From positions 60,422-124,421 of the forward strand of contig CAZMCC010000001.1 of the NCBI GenBank assembly GCA_964564695.1: 64,000 nt of DNA, in the 5' to 3' direction. The position numbers and the translations under genes were made by a program. The notes below the pieces were generated by a model, which had not been told where the DNA came from, did no database searches, and was given only the letters and a program-made list of their open reading frames with translations. Origin of the DNA: CAZMCC01 sp964564695 (GTDB lineage Bacteria > Planctomycetota > Phycisphaerae > Phycisphaerales > UBA1924). Below, piece by piece: positions 1-8,842 of this stretch (position 1 is the stretch's first letter; each line of letters starts with the position of its first letter).

Positions 1-1617
1 TTCTTCGGTGGCCTCGCCGCCATCGCTGTCCGCATGGAGCTCTTCACGCCGACCACGGTCGAGACCATCGGCAACACCACCACCATCTCCGGCCAGATGT
101 TCAAGCCCGCCGCCGACGTCACCGACATCAAGCTCGGCAACGAGACCTACAACCGCATCTTCACGCTCCACGGCCTGATCATGGTCTTCCTCGTGATCGT
201 CCCGAGCGTCCCCGCCAGCCTCGGCAACTTCCTCTTGCCCCTGATGCTGGGGGCCAAAGACGTCGCCTTCCCCAAACTCAACTTGATGAGTTGGTACATC
301 TACGTCTTCGGGTCGATGTTCGCGATCCTCGCGGTCATCCTCGGCGGCGTCGACACCGGCTGGACCTTCTACACGCCCTATTCAACAACCACAGACGCCG
401 ACCACATGCGCGTGGTCTACATGATCCTCGCCGCGTTCACCCTCGGCTTCAGCTCGATCTTCACGGGCCTGAACTTCGTCGTCACCGTCCACAAGCTTCG
501 CGCCCCCGGCATGGGCTGGTTCGACATGCCCCTGTTCGTCTGGGGCATCTACGCGACGAGCATCATCCAGGTCCTCGCGACGCCCGTCATCGGCATCACC
601 CTCCTGCTGCTCATCTTCGAGCGGCTCTTCCACATCGGCATCTTCGACCCCCGCCTGGGCGGCGACCCGGTGCTCTTCCAGCACTTCTTCTGGTTCTACA
701 GCCACCCGGTTGTGTACGTGATGATCCTCCCGGGCATGGCGATCATCTCCGAGCTCATCGCGGTTCACAGCCGGAAGAAAATCTTCGGCTACCGCGCCGT
801 CGCGTTCAGCTCGCTGGCCATCGCCGGCATCGCCTTCATCGTGTGGGGCCACCACCTGTTCACGAGCCAGGGCGAGGTCATCAGCACGATCTTCTCCGCC
901 CTCACCTTCCTCGTCGCGATCCCCACCGCCGTCAAGGTCTTCAACTGGACGGCCACCCTGTATAAAGGATCGATCGCCCTCACCACGCCCATGCTCTACG
1001 CCCTGGGCTTCCTCTTCCTCTTCTCGATCGGCGGCCTCACCGGCCTCTTCCTGGGCGCCCTCGCCACCGACCTCCACCTGCACGACACCTACTTCGTCGT
1101 CGCCCACTTCCACTACGTCATGATGGGCGGCACGATCATCGCCTTCGTCGGCGGCATCCACCACTGGTGGCCGAAGATGTTCGGCAAGATGTACGCCGAG
1201 TTCCCCGCCAAGATCGGCTTCTGGCTCGTCTTCATCGGGTTCAACCTGACCTTCTTCCCGCAGTTCATCATGGGCAGCCAGGGCATGCCGCGCCGCTACG
1301 CGAGCTACGCCCCCGAATTCCACATCTATCACCAGCTCAGCACCATCGGCGCCTTCACGCTGCTCGCCGGCTTCGTCACCCACGCCCTCACCTTCTTCCA
1401 CTCGCTCATGTGGGGCAAGAAGGCCGAGCCCAACCCCTGGGGCGGCCTCACCTTCGAGTGGACCAACGCCGCCAGCCCCCCGATCGAGCACAACTTCGAC
1501 CACGAGCCCGTCACCACCCACGGCCCGTACGACTACGACACCGTCCTCCCGCCCCAGACCCGCCCGGGCGAGTGGCAGCTCCCCAAGCCGGCCGCGGGCG
1601 GCTCGTCGCACCACTGA
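1..1617 (+). CDS. ctaD: Cytochrome c oxidase subunit I (5' end outside window)
   Basis: Catalytic haem-copper subunit of the terminal oxidase in the inner membrane; reduces O2 and pumps protons. The reading frame is open from base 1, so the first ATG (34) is internal and the N-terminus is missing; 538 residues are visible. Seen: WGHHLF (from 844) for CuB ligands, HDTYFVVAHFHY (around 1081-1116) with the haem a3 and haem a histidines, and YSHPVVY at 697-717 with the cross-linked His-Tyr pair. The D-channel Glu of A1 oxidases (HPEVY) is absent and a YS pair precedes the His, which is the A2/caa3 pattern. Subunit III and IV genes follow on the same strand; subunit II should lie upstream of the window. 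Confidence 0.97.
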   Translation, partial: FFGGLAAIAVRMELFTPTTVETIGNTTTISGQMFKPAADVTDIKLGNETYNRIFTLHGLIMVFLVIVPSVPASLGNFLLPLMLGAKDVAFPKLNLMSWYIYVFGSMFAILAVILGGVDTGWTFYTPYSTTTDADHMRVVYMILAAFTLGFSSIFTGLNFVVTVHKLRAPGMGWFDMPLFVWGIYATSIIQVLATPVIGITLLLLIFERLFHIGIFDPRLGGDPVLFQHFFWFYSHPVVYVMILPGMAIISELIAVHSRKKIFGYRAVAFSSLAIAGIAFIVWGHHLFTSQGEVISTIFSALTFLVAIPTAVKVFNWTATLYKGSIALTTPMLYALGFLFLFSIGGLTGLFLGALATDLHLHDTYFVVAHFHYVMMGGTIIAFVGGIHHWWPKMFGKMYAEFPAKIGFWLVFIGFNLTFFPQFIMGSQGMPRRYASYAPEFHIYHQLSTIGAFTLLAGFVTHALTFFHSLMWGKKAEPNPWGGLTFEWTNAASPPIEHNFDHEPVTTHGPYDYDTVLPPQTRPGEWQLPKPAAGGSSHH

Positions 1618-1697
1618 TGCAAAGGACACCAGGTGCCGCGAGCGCCCTCGGCACTTGAGACACCTCGACCCCTTGAACTTCCGATAGAGGCACACGA

Positions 1698-2390
1698 ATG
1701 TCCACCATCGACCTCGGCGACCGCTTCCCGCAGCACACGGGCGATCGTCCATACAGCGAGACCTACAAGGCCGCGTCGCACTTCCGCGACCGCGACCACG
1801 AGTTTGACGCCGTCAAGCTCGGCGTGTGGCTCTTCCTCTCCACCGAAGTCCTGCTGTTCAGCGGCATGTTCGTCGGCTACGCCGTCCTCCGCCTGCTGCA
1901 CCCCGAGGCCTTCGTCAACGGCTCGGGCTACCTCGACGTCCGCTGGGGCCTGCTCAACACCATCGTCCTGCTCTACTCCAGCTTCACCGTCGCCACCGCC
2001 GTGCGGTGCGCACAGGTCGGCAACATCCCCGGGCTCAAGAAGAACATCCTCATCACGCTCTTCTGCGGCGTGGCCTTCATCGTCATCAAGTTCGTCTTCG
2101 AGTACTACCCCAAGTGGAGCCAGGGCAAGCTCCCCGGCAAGTTCTTCAGCTACCCCGGCGCCCACGACCCCAACGAGCCGCTCTGGTGGGGCCTCTACTG
2201 GGGCGCCACCGGCATCCACGCCACCCACGTCCTCGTCGGCATCCTCCTGTTCATCTGGCTCTACATCCGCGCCGGCAAGCGCCACTTCGGCCCCACGCAC
2301 TACAACGCCGTCGAAGGCGTCGGCCTCTACTGGCACATCGTCGACATCGTGTGGATCTTCCTCTTCCCCCTTCTTTACCTCATCCACTGA
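1698..2390 (+). CDS. ctaE: Cytochrome c oxidase subunit III
   Basis: Integral membrane subunit of the haem-copper oxidase, 230 residues, normal for a bacterial subunit III. Several hydrophobic segments and the family ending YWHIVDIVWIFLFPLLYLIH are visible. The ATG at 1698 follows a GAGG ribosome site by seven bases. It lies 80 bp after subunit I; that gap holds a small hairpin (stem 1633-1638 with 1649-1654), possibly a processing or stability element. Oxidase operon member. Confidence 0.95.
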   Translation: MSTIDLGDRFPQHTGDRPYSETYKAASHFRDRDHEFDAVKLGVWLFLSTEVLLFSGMFVGYAVLRLLHPEAFVNGSGYLDVRWGLLNTIVLLYSSFTVATAVRCAQVGNIPGLKKNILITLFCGVAFIVIKFVFEYYPKWSQGKLPGKFFSYPGAHDPNEPLWWGLYWGATGIHATHVLVGILLFIWLYIRAGKRHFGPTHYNAVEGVGLYWHIVDIVWIFLFPLLYLIH

Positions 2391-2398
2391 TTCGCCGG

Positions 2399-2432
2399 TC
2401 CCTAGCCCCAGTCCCCAGTCCCTAGTCCCTGT
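2399..2432. repeat. Heptanucleotide tandem repeat (CCCAGTC-type)
   Basis: The short gap between subunits III and IV is made of degenerate seven-base units: CCCTAGC, CCCAGTC, CCCAGTC, CCTAGTC. This resembles the short tandemly repeated repetitive (STRR) sequences known between genes in cyanobacteria. It lies inside a presumed operon, so it is transcribed. Confidence 0.6.
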
Positions 2433-2447
2433 TTCGAGGCAACGACC

Positions 2448-3200
2448 ATGAGCAGCGGCCAAGACGAATTCATCATCCACGACGACGGCCACGCCGACAA
2501 CTACGGCGAGCACCACGGCCACATCATCGTCTCCCCCGGGACGCTGCTCGCCGTCTTCAGCGCCCTGCTCTTCTTCACCCTTCTCACCGTGGGCCTCGCC
2601 CAGGCCGAGAAGCTCATCAGCCACACCTTCGACTTCGTCATCCCCCAATGGGTGAACGTCATGGTCGCCATGAGCATCGCGAGCGTCAAGACCATGCTCG
2701 TCGTCCTCTACTTCATGCAGCTCAAGTACGACAACCCCATCAACGGGATGGTCTTCATCTTCACCCTCCTCACCGTCGCCTTCTTCCTCGGCTTCACCAT
2801 CATCGACCTCGGTAACCGCGGCTCGCTCTACGCCTACAAGGCCCAGTACATCGTGCCCGGCGGCACCGGACTCGGCACCGGCAAACCGATCACCGCCACC
2901 GCCGCCGCCGCGGCCTCCGAGCCCGGCAATCCCCTCCACGAACTCTGGCTCCACTCCCAGCACCGCGACGACACGCACCTCCGCCGCGGCGCCGGCGACT
3001 TCACCCTGATCTTCGACGATGCCCCCATGTCGCGCTCCGGCGCCGAGCACAGCCGCCCCCTCACGGGCCTCACGCTCCCCGGCTTCGCCAAGCCCCACGA
3101 CGACGCCCACGGCGCACCCAAGCCCGCCGACTCCCACGGCACCAAGCCCGCCGAACCCAAGCCCGCTGAGCCGGCCAAACCCGCGTCCGGCGGCCACTGA
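2448..3200 (+). CDS. Cytochrome c oxidase subunit IV family protein with long C-terminal tail
   Basis: Small accessory subunit of caa3/bo3-type oxidases. The core (about residues 25-120) has three transmembrane stretches and the family signature VKTMLVVLYFMQLKYD. At 250 residues it is about twice the usual length: after the last helix a hydrophilic tail rich in Ala, Pro, His and Lys (about residues 140-250) has no recognisable domain. The ATG follows GAGG by eight bases. Third gene of the oxidase operon. The tail ends in repeated KPAEPKPAEPAKP, likely disordered and exposed at the membrane surface. Confidence 0.88.
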   Translation: MSSGQDEFIIHDDGHADNYGEHHGHIIVSPGTLLAVFSALLFFTLLTVGLAQAEKLISHTFDFVIPQWVNVMVAMSIASVKTMLVVLYFMQLKYDNPINGMVFIFTLLTVAFFLGFTIIDLGNRGSLYAYKAQYIVPGGTGLGTGKPITATAAAAASEPGNPLHELWLHSQHRDDTHLRRGAGDFTLIFDDAPMSRSGAEHSRPLTGLTLPGFAKPHDDAHGAPKPADSHGTKPAEPKPAEPAKPASGGH

Positions 3201-3254
3201 CCTCCCGTAACACCCGCCCCTCGCAACGGGGCGCTTCACCCGAGTTCGCGTTCC

Positions 3255-4115
3255 ATGAGCCGACGCACCGGCATCATCCTGGCCCTCGTGAGCGCGGTCC
3301 TCCTCGCCGTCAGCGTCGTGAGCATGACGCGCCGGGTCCGGGACTACAACGCCCGCGCCGAGTTCCCGCAGTACTCCATCAAGAACGTCACCACGCGCGA
3401 GCTTGATGTGTTCAGCCGCCCGGTGCGCATCCTCGATTCGCATCTGCCGGGGGGGAGTGGGGGGGGCGGCCAGGCCGCGATCACGATCGAGTACGGGCCG
3501 ACCCCGATCACCACGCCCATCAAAGCCCCGCCCGCGCCCGACCTGCCCAAGCTCGTCGGCTACGCCGAGTGGCTCGCGATCCTCGACATCAAGGAATTCG
3601 CCCCCAAGACGCACGTTGACGAGTTGACGCAGCCCGTGAGCCGTCGCGTCGCGATCGTCAAGCGCAACCCCGCCGAGGGCTACGACCCCGACACCTGGGG
3701 CTCGGTCCGCCGCGCCGACTGGACCTTCGACTTCTTCATCCTCACCCCCGAGGGCACGATTCAGACCGAACGCTGGCGCTTCCCCCGCGGCGAACGCGGC
3801 GAGAAACGACTCCAGGCCGCCGCGGCGGCCGCCGCGAAGGTTGGGGGGGGTGGGGGGGGAACGCCCCCCGACCCGTCCGAGGCCGGGCTCATGAACATCA
3901 AGCCCCTCGAAGAGCGGAGCTGGGAATACGCCGCCGCCCTCTTCGTCATCCCCGCGCTGCAGGTGCCGAAGTACAAGTTCAAGGACGACGCCGTGAGCGC
4001 CATGGGCTGGACGCTCCCGGTCGGCATGTTCAGTGCACTGGGGCTGACGTGTGGGGTGGTGTTCGGCGCCGCCCGGAACCGGCCGGAGCCGGTCCAACAG
4101 ACCGTCGCGTCGTAA
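3255..4115 (+). CDS. Membrane protein of unknown function after the oxidase genes
   Basis: 286 residues, not recognised. A hydrophobic segment at about residues 7-23 and another at about 255-278 suggest a protein anchored at both ends with a soluble central part. That part contains two glycine stretches encoded by G homopolymers (3449-3466 and 3843-3859), which could slip in replication or be misread. Same strand and 54 bp from the oxidase subunit IV gene, so it may be co-transcribed and act in oxidase assembly; this is inferred from position only. Confidence 0.75.
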   Translation: MSRRTGIILALVSAVLLAVSVVSMTRRVRDYNARAEFPQYSIKNVTTRELDVFSRPVRILDSHLPGGSGGGGQAAITIEYGPTPITTPIKAPPAPDLPKLVGYAEWLAILDIKEFAPKTHVDELTQPVSRRVAIVKRNPAEGYDPDTWGSVRRADWTFDFFILTPEGTIQTERWRFPRGERGEKRLQAAAAAAAKVGGGGGGTPPDPSEAGLMNIKPLEERSWEYAAALFVIPALQVPKYKFKDDAVSAMGWTLPVGMFSALGLTCGVVFGAARNRPEPVQQTVAS

Positions 4116-4156
4116 CGGCAAGCATCAGGCGTTGGTCGGGTCGACGCTGACGTCGC

Positions 4157-5347
4157 CTACAGCTCGATCGCGCCCGTCTCGACTTTGTTGATATCCGCCG
4201 GCCCGTTGCGGACCGCGAGGCGCGCGATGACCTGCCCGAGCCGGCGCAGCTCGTCGCGTGCCCCGCTCACCGACTTGGATTCCTTCACCGTCCACAGCGC
4301 GATCGTCGCACAGTCGGTCAGCACCGGGAACCCGAAACCCGTGCCCGTCGCCATGAGGACTTCGCACACGCTGGCGGCCAGCTCCGCGTCGTCCTCGTTG
4401 ATCGCCTTCTCGATGTCGCTCACCTTGCGCCGGGCCGCCTCGATGTAGTTCTGCACCGGCTCCATCGACGGCAGCGCGTCCGCCATCTCGCTGTAGATCG
4501 GCGCGTCGCCCGTCGGGGCGCTGCGGGCCCGCACGTGGTTGCTCACGCGCCGGATCAGCTCCGCCGCGTCGTAGGGCTTGGCGATCAGCTCGTCCGCCCC
4601 CGCCTCGATCGCCGCCTTCGCGCCGGCCGAGTTGCCGTCCACCGTCAGCAGCAGGATCGGCCCGCGGAAACCGCTCGTCCGCACCGCCTTCACGAAGTCC
4701 GCGCCCGACTGCCCCACGGGCGTCGAGTCGGCGATGAGCACGTCGTACAGCTCCGCCACCAGCGACTTCATCGCCTGGACCGGCCCGTCGACGCAGTTGA
4801 CCTGCATCGGCGAGTTCGCCAGCGTCATCTTCATGAGTTCTCTGTCCATCGCCTCCGCGTCGACGTACAGCAGCCGGGCCGGCACGATCTCGGCCATCAG
4901 CCCGCGCTGCGCCACCGCGCCGCGCCCGGTCGTCGAGCTCACGTACTGGCGCGTGTCGACCGGCGTATCAAACGTCGCGCCCATCTGGTGCATCCGCCCC
5001 GAGACGTGCGAACACCACCGTACCAGGCCCTTGACGGTCACCTGTCGGCCCATCGCGTTGATGAGCTGGATCGTGCACTTGCTGCCCGGGTGCACAAAGC
5101 CGCACGTGAGGAAGCACACGCCGCCCGCCGAGATGTTCCGCGTGTACGCGTCGACCTTCGTCGTGGACCCGCCCGGGTGGATCAGCGCGATCGGCGTGGG
5201 GCCGCAGCGGTACCGCAGCCGCTCGTACTTGCGGCGCTGCTTGGCCGCGGGATTGGCTTCGTCCGCGGCGTCCAGCGCGTCAAGCATTGCGGCGATTCCC
5301 GCATCGATTCCTGGCTTGGATGGCCTTGCGCAGGCTGCTCTGGACAC
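4157..5347 (-). CDS. PilZ domain - receiver domain protein with degenerate Hpt-like C-terminus
   Basis: 396 residues from a GTG at 5347, chosen because GGAGG lies six bases upstream; the frame stays open to an ATG at 5503 but without a site there. PilZ domain: RKYER (RxxxR, residues 39-43) and NISAGG (NxSxxG, 71-76), the c-di-GMP binding motifs. Receiver domain at about 145-265 with acidic pocket (LLYVDAEAMD), phospho-acceptor Asp in DVLIAD, Thr in LLLTVD and Lys in IAKPY, so it looks competent. The last about 100 residues are helical and Hpt-like, but the expected phospho-His segment reads VCEVLMATGTG. Probably joins c-di-GMP sensing to a phosphorelay. Confidence 0.85.
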   Translation of the reverse strand: MSRAACARPSKPGIDAGIAAMLDALDAADEANPAAKQRRKYERLRYRCGPTPIALIHPGGSTTKVDAYTRNISAGGVCFLTCGFVHPGSKCTIQLINAMGRQVTVKGLVRWCSHVSGRMHQMGATFDTPVDTRQYVSSTTGRGAVAQRGLMAEIVPARLLYVDAEAMDRELMKMTLANSPMQVNCVDGPVQAMKSLVAELYDVLIADSTPVGQSGADFVKAVRTSGFRGPILLLTVDGNSAGAKAAIEAGADELIAKPYDAAELIRRVSNHVRARSAPTGDAPIYSEMADALPSMEPVQNYIEAARRKVSDIEKAINEDDAELAASVCEVLMATGTGFGFPVLTDCATIALWTVKESKSVSGARDELRRLGQVIARLAVRNGPADINKVETGAIEL

Positions 5348-5480
5348 CGTGCACCTCCGGGGGAACCCGGAACATGCATCGGTCCGCACACCGTGCGCCT
5401 CAATCTCCACTTCATGTTCGGAGACTGAATAACCGGTTGGCACCGGCCCTAGCCCGCGCTTTTTTACAATGGACGCCCGC

Positions 5481-7763
5481 TCAGCGCCCCGATCCGCCAT
5501 CAATGTCCGAGAACCATCCCGCGCTCCGCACGCCCCGAACCCCCCGCAGCGCCGCCTCCGGCCCGATCACGAACCACTCCGGGTACCCCACGCCCGACAC
5601 GAAGTAGGGCAGCTGGTTCGTCAGGCGCATCCCCGCGATGTCCGTCCCGCCCACGAGCCCGACCCGCCGGTCCCCCCCGCCCCCCCCGCCCCCCCCGCGC
5701 CGCGGCACGATCGCCAGCACCGCCACCCCCGTGCCCTCGAGCTTGCCCGAGAGCCGCTCGGTGTTCGCGAGCTTCGCCCACGCGCCGTTGGTCTTCTCGT
5801 TGCCGTACAGCACGGCGTTGATCTTCTCGGTCCCCGGCTCCGCGAGGAACTGGGCATCGCTCATCACGCGGAACGACGCATTCCCGCGGTACAGGAACGT
5901 CTCGGAGTCGAACCGCGCCTTGGCCAGCCCCCACGCGGTCTCGGTGTCCGAGCCGCGGGTGCCGTACACGAGCACGGGCTCGTCGCGGAAGGCGTCCTTG
6001 AACCCGCCGCCGCAGATCCGGACCTCGGGGACGCCCGTTTCGCCCGCGCCCGGCAGCGTGTGCGACTTGAGGAAGGTCATCAGCGCCGGCCAGTCGACGC
6101 ACTCGTTGCCCCACCAGTGCCCGGCCTCGGGCTGCTCGTGGTATTCGAGGTCCGTGTGCGCTGGGGGGGCGGTGAGCTTCTCGCGCATCAGCCGCGCCAT
6201 CTCCACCGGCACGTTGTCGTCCTTGTCGCCGTGGAGGATGTAGATCGGCGTGGGGGGGTCCTTCAACCGCTCGACCATCCCGAGCGTGCGGCTCGGTGCC
6301 GCGGCCCGGCGCAGGGCCTTTCGCACGTCGTCCTCACCCGGCCACTCCGCCGCGCCCGTGTACGACCAGAAGTCGGGCCACCCCGCGCTGGGCGCGATCG
6401 CCGCGAACAGCCCCGGATAGGTCACCGCGAGCTGCCACGTCCCGTGCCCGCCCATGCTGTGGCCGGTGAGGTAGAGCCGGCGCGGGTCGGGGTTGAACAG
6501 CCGCCGCGCCTCCGCGAGCACCTCCATCGCGTCGAGTCGTCCCCAGTCCTCCCAGTCAAAGCCATAGGGGCGCCGGTTCGTCGGGCACACGATCCACGCC
6601 CAGTCCTTGGGCGCATACGCCGCGGCCTGTCCCGTCGCCTCCACCGACGCCCCGTGCAGCGACAGGATCATCGCGAGCCTGCCCTCGGCCGGTGCGGTTC
6701 CGCTCGGCGGCACCACGGCGAAGTACTGTGTGCTCCCGTCGATGTCGCTGCGGAACGTCCGCACATGCCGGTCGCGCTTCGACCGCACGTCGAGCGTGAA
6801 CGTCCGTTCGTGCAGCGTCGTCCCATCGCCCACGAGCTCCACCTTCAGCGTCAGCTTGTCCGGCGGGGGGTTCGACGCGAACGGACGGGTTCCGATCTCG
6901 ATCGGCACCTTCGTCACGCCCAGCGGCGCCAGCGTCGGAAGCTTCATCCACCGGGCCGTCCCGCCTACGAGCGTCGTGCGGATCCCCAGATTCTGCTGCG
7001 CCGAATCGCTCGGGTTCGTCACCTGCACCGCGCCGAGATACGTCTCGATCCCCGGCTCGTCGTGCAGGATCGTCGGCAGCGTCGGGTCGCGCTCCTCGAT
7101 GGTGACCCGCTCGGGCGCGTCGACGAACTTCACGCTCAGGCCCCCGCGCCCGCCCCGGAACAACAGGTGCGTGCTCCCCTTCTCGAGCACGATCGGCACG
7201 CGCACGAGCCCGTTCTCATAGATGTCCCCCACCCGCGGCTCCCACCGCAGCTCGTCACCCGCGGGGGGGTTTCCCGCCGCCACGTACACGTGCCGGTGCC
7301 CCGACGCCTCGAGCATCACGACGCGCCGCTGGGCCGACTCGACCGTCACGAACGCGTATCCCCCCGCCAGCGCCCTGTCCTCGAACCGTCCGTTGGTCCC
7401 GACCTCGATCGCCCGCCACGTCCGCGCCTCGGCCGCCTTGGGCTCGCCAGCGATGCCGATGTCCGCGCTCGTGGCCTCGGGCGCGGGCACGGCCTGCCCC
7501 TCTGTGGGCGGTGCAAACGCCCCCGTCGCCAGGGCGTGCTCGATCGGGTCCACGAACACCGGCGTCCGGGTCGACCGCAGGCACGACTCGACCACCAGCA
7601 GCCGCGTGACGACCGGGAGGCCGCCCTCCCCCGGCTGCGCCGCCGCGGGCCCGCCGCCCGGCGCACCGGCCTTCGTGCCCGGCTCCTGCCCGACCCCGAC
7701 GGCGCATGCCGCCAGCACGCTCACGACGAACGCCACGCCTCGACGAAGGGTTTCACATCGCAT
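5481..7763 (-). CDS. Secreted alpha/beta-hydrolase (esterase / prolyl-oligopeptidase-like)
   Basis: 760 residues with a signal peptide (MRCETLRRGVAFVVSVLAAC, processing expected after about residue 25). The first half is probably beta-rich and unrecognised. The second half is an alpha/beta hydrolase: nucleophile Ser436 in GHSMGG, Asp in GDKDDNVP (about 515) and His in EAGHWWG (about 548), in the right order. The closest general match is the PHB-depolymerase/acetyl-xylan-esterase-like group common in planctomycetes; the substrate cannot be read from sequence. C-rich homopolymers (5680-5700) encode a Gly-rich stretch near the C-terminus. A TATGCT box ends five bases before the ATG and no ribosome site is visible. 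Confidence 0.85.
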   Translation of the reverse strand: MRCETLRRGVAFVVSVLAACAVGVGQEPGTKAGAPGGGPAAAQPGEGGLPVVTRLLVVESCLRSTRTPVFVDPIEHALATGAFAPPTEGQAVPAPEATSADIGIAGEPKAAEARTWRAIEVGTNGRFEDRALAGGYAFVTVESAQRRVVMLEASGHRHVYVAAGNPPAGDELRWEPRVGDIYENGLVRVPIVLEKGSTHLLFRGGRGGLSVKFVDAPERVTIEERDPTLPTILHDEPGIETYLGAVQVTNPSDSAQQNLGIRTTLVGGTARWMKLPTLAPLGVTKVPIEIGTRPFASNPPPDKLTLKVELVGDGTTLHERTFTLDVRSKRDRHVRTFRSDIDGSTQYFAVVPPSGTAPAEGRLAMILSLHGASVEATGQAAAYAPKDWAWIVCPTNRRPYGFDWEDWGRLDAMEVLAEARRLFNPDPRRLYLTGHSMGGHGTWQLAVTYPGLFAAIAPSAGWPDFWSYTGAAEWPGEDDVRKALRRAAAPSRTLGMVERLKDPPTPIYILHGDKDDNVPVEMARLMREKLTAPPAHTDLEYHEQPEAGHWWGNECVDWPALMTFLKSHTLPGAGETGVPEVRICGGGFKDAFRDEPVLVYGTRGSDTETAWGLAKARFDSETFLYRGNASFRVMSDAQFLAEPGTEKINAVLYGNEKTNGAWAKLANTERLSGKLEGTGVAVLAIVPRRGGGGGGGGDRRVGLVGGTDIAGMRLTNQLPYFVSGVGYPEWFVIGPEAALRGVRGVRSAGWFSDIDGGSGR

Positions 7764-7768
7764 GATGG

Positions 7769-7774
7769 AGCATA
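7769..7774 (-). promoter_or_regulatory. Probable leaderless -10 box (TATGCT) of the hydrolase gene
   Basis: TANNNT hexamer on the minus strand, five bases before the ATG at 7763; no Shine-Dalgarno sequence between. Part of a recurring pattern in this window. Confidence 0.4.
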
Positions 7775-7865
7775 CATGGTCACCCCCAAGAGTTCTTCCG
7801 CGGAACTAGTTTCGCACAAGGATCGGTGCCGCAGGGCTCCGGATTCGAATTTCCCCGGACCCGCG

Positions 7866-7894
7866 TTGTCACGTTTGACGAAAGATTGTAAAGT
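7866..7894 (+). promoter_or_regulatory. Predicted sigma70-type promoter of the MerR-like gene
   Basis: TTGTCA (7866-7871), 17 bases, TAAAGT (7889-7894). The leader that follows contains a seven-base-pair hairpin (TCCGGCC at 7902-7908 with GGCCGGA at 7915-7921) before the ribosome site AGGGG. The region is clearly less GC-rich than its surroundings, as expected for a promoter. Confidence 0.5.
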
Positions 7895-7948
7895 CGAGCA
7901 ATCCGGCCTTCTCCGGCCGGACGTCTCTCTCTCAGGGGTATCGACAAC

Positions 7949-8836
7949 ATGAAGACCTTGCTGTCTCCGCGAGAGCTGGCCGATGCGATCGGCGCCAGCG
8001 AATCGTCGTTGAAGCGATGGACCGATGGGGGGCTGATCGTCGCCACGCGCACGGCGGGTGGCCATCGCCGCATCCCGCTCGCCGAGGCCATCCGCTTCAT
8101 CCGCGAGACCGCTCAGCCCGTCGTCCGTCCCGAGGTCCTCGGCCTGGGCGACCTCGAGATCATGCCCAAGGTGGCCCAGGCCGCCGCGGCCGATCGCGCC
8201 GCCGCCCTCTACAACGCCCTCACCACCGGCGAGGTTTCCAAAGGCCGCGGGCTCATCGTCTCGATGTACCTCGGGGGCGACTCGGTCGCCGCCATCTGCG
8301 ACGGCCCCATCAAACAGGCCATGCAGCGCATGGGCGAACTCTGGAAGCACGACGCCTCGGGCATCTTCATCGAACACCGCGCCACCGACATCATCAACCA
8401 CGCCCTGAACACGCTGCGGATGCTGCTCGCCACGCCCGACGCCGCCGCCCCGGTCGCCCTCGGCGGCGCCCCCGGCGGGGACCCGTACATCATCCCCTCG
8501 CTCACGTGCGCAACCTGCCTGGCCGGCGTCGGCTTCCGCGAGGTCAACCTCGGCGCCGACACCCCGGTCGAAGCCATGGCCCGCGCCGTCGAGCATTACG
8601 ATGCCCGCCTCGTGTGGATCGCCGTCAGCGCCACCGCGAGCACACCCCCCGACCTCGGCCGCCAGATCGACGCCCTCGCTCAGCGCCTCGCTTCCAAGGG
8701 CGTCCCGATCGTCGTCGGCGGCCGTGCTTTGCCCAAGGACGTCTCGACCGCCCACCACAAAAACGTCCGCGTCGCGGCGTCGATGGGGGAGTTGGTGGGG
8801 TGGGCGCGGGGGTTGTTGGCGGGGCCGGGGAAGTAA
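7949..8836 (+). CDS. MerR-type regulator with cobalamin-binding-like domain (CarH-like)
   Basis: 295 residues. Residues 5-60 form a MerR/excisionase winged helix (SPRELADAIGASESSLKRW, GGHRRIP). Residues 70-165 match the helical B12-binding cap (W132, IEH at 141-143). Residues 168-290 form the Rossmann-like cobalamin domain, with VNLGADTPVEA near 199-209. CarH/LitR proteins use adenosylcobalamin as a light sensor to repress carotenoid and photoprotection genes. Here the E/D-x-H-x-x-G ligand motif reads D178-P-Y-I-I-P, so the axial His is Tyr180. It may bind B12 differently, another ligand, or none. No carotenoid gene is adjacent. Confidence 0.85.
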   Translation: MKTLLSPRELADAIGASESSLKRWTDGGLIVATRTAGGHRRIPLAEAIRFIRETAQPVVRPEVLGLGDLEIMPKVAQAAAADRAAALYNALTTGEVSKGRGLIVSMYLGGDSVAAICDGPIKQAMQRMGELWKHDASGIFIEHRATDIINHALNTLRMLLATPDAAAPVALGGAPGGDPYIIPSLTCATCLAGVGFREVNLGADTPVEAMARAVEHYDARLVWIAVSATASTPPDLGRQIDALAQRLASKGVPIVVGGRALPKDVSTAHHKNVRVAASMGELVGWARGLLAGPGK

Positions 8837-8842
8837 CCATTG

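Noticed and set aside
1533..4121. 862-codon open frame on the minus strand opposite the oxidase genes
   Set aside because: Shadow of high-GC codon bias; composition is Arg/Gly/Asp/Glu-rich without domains, and the plus strand encodes clear oxidase subunits.
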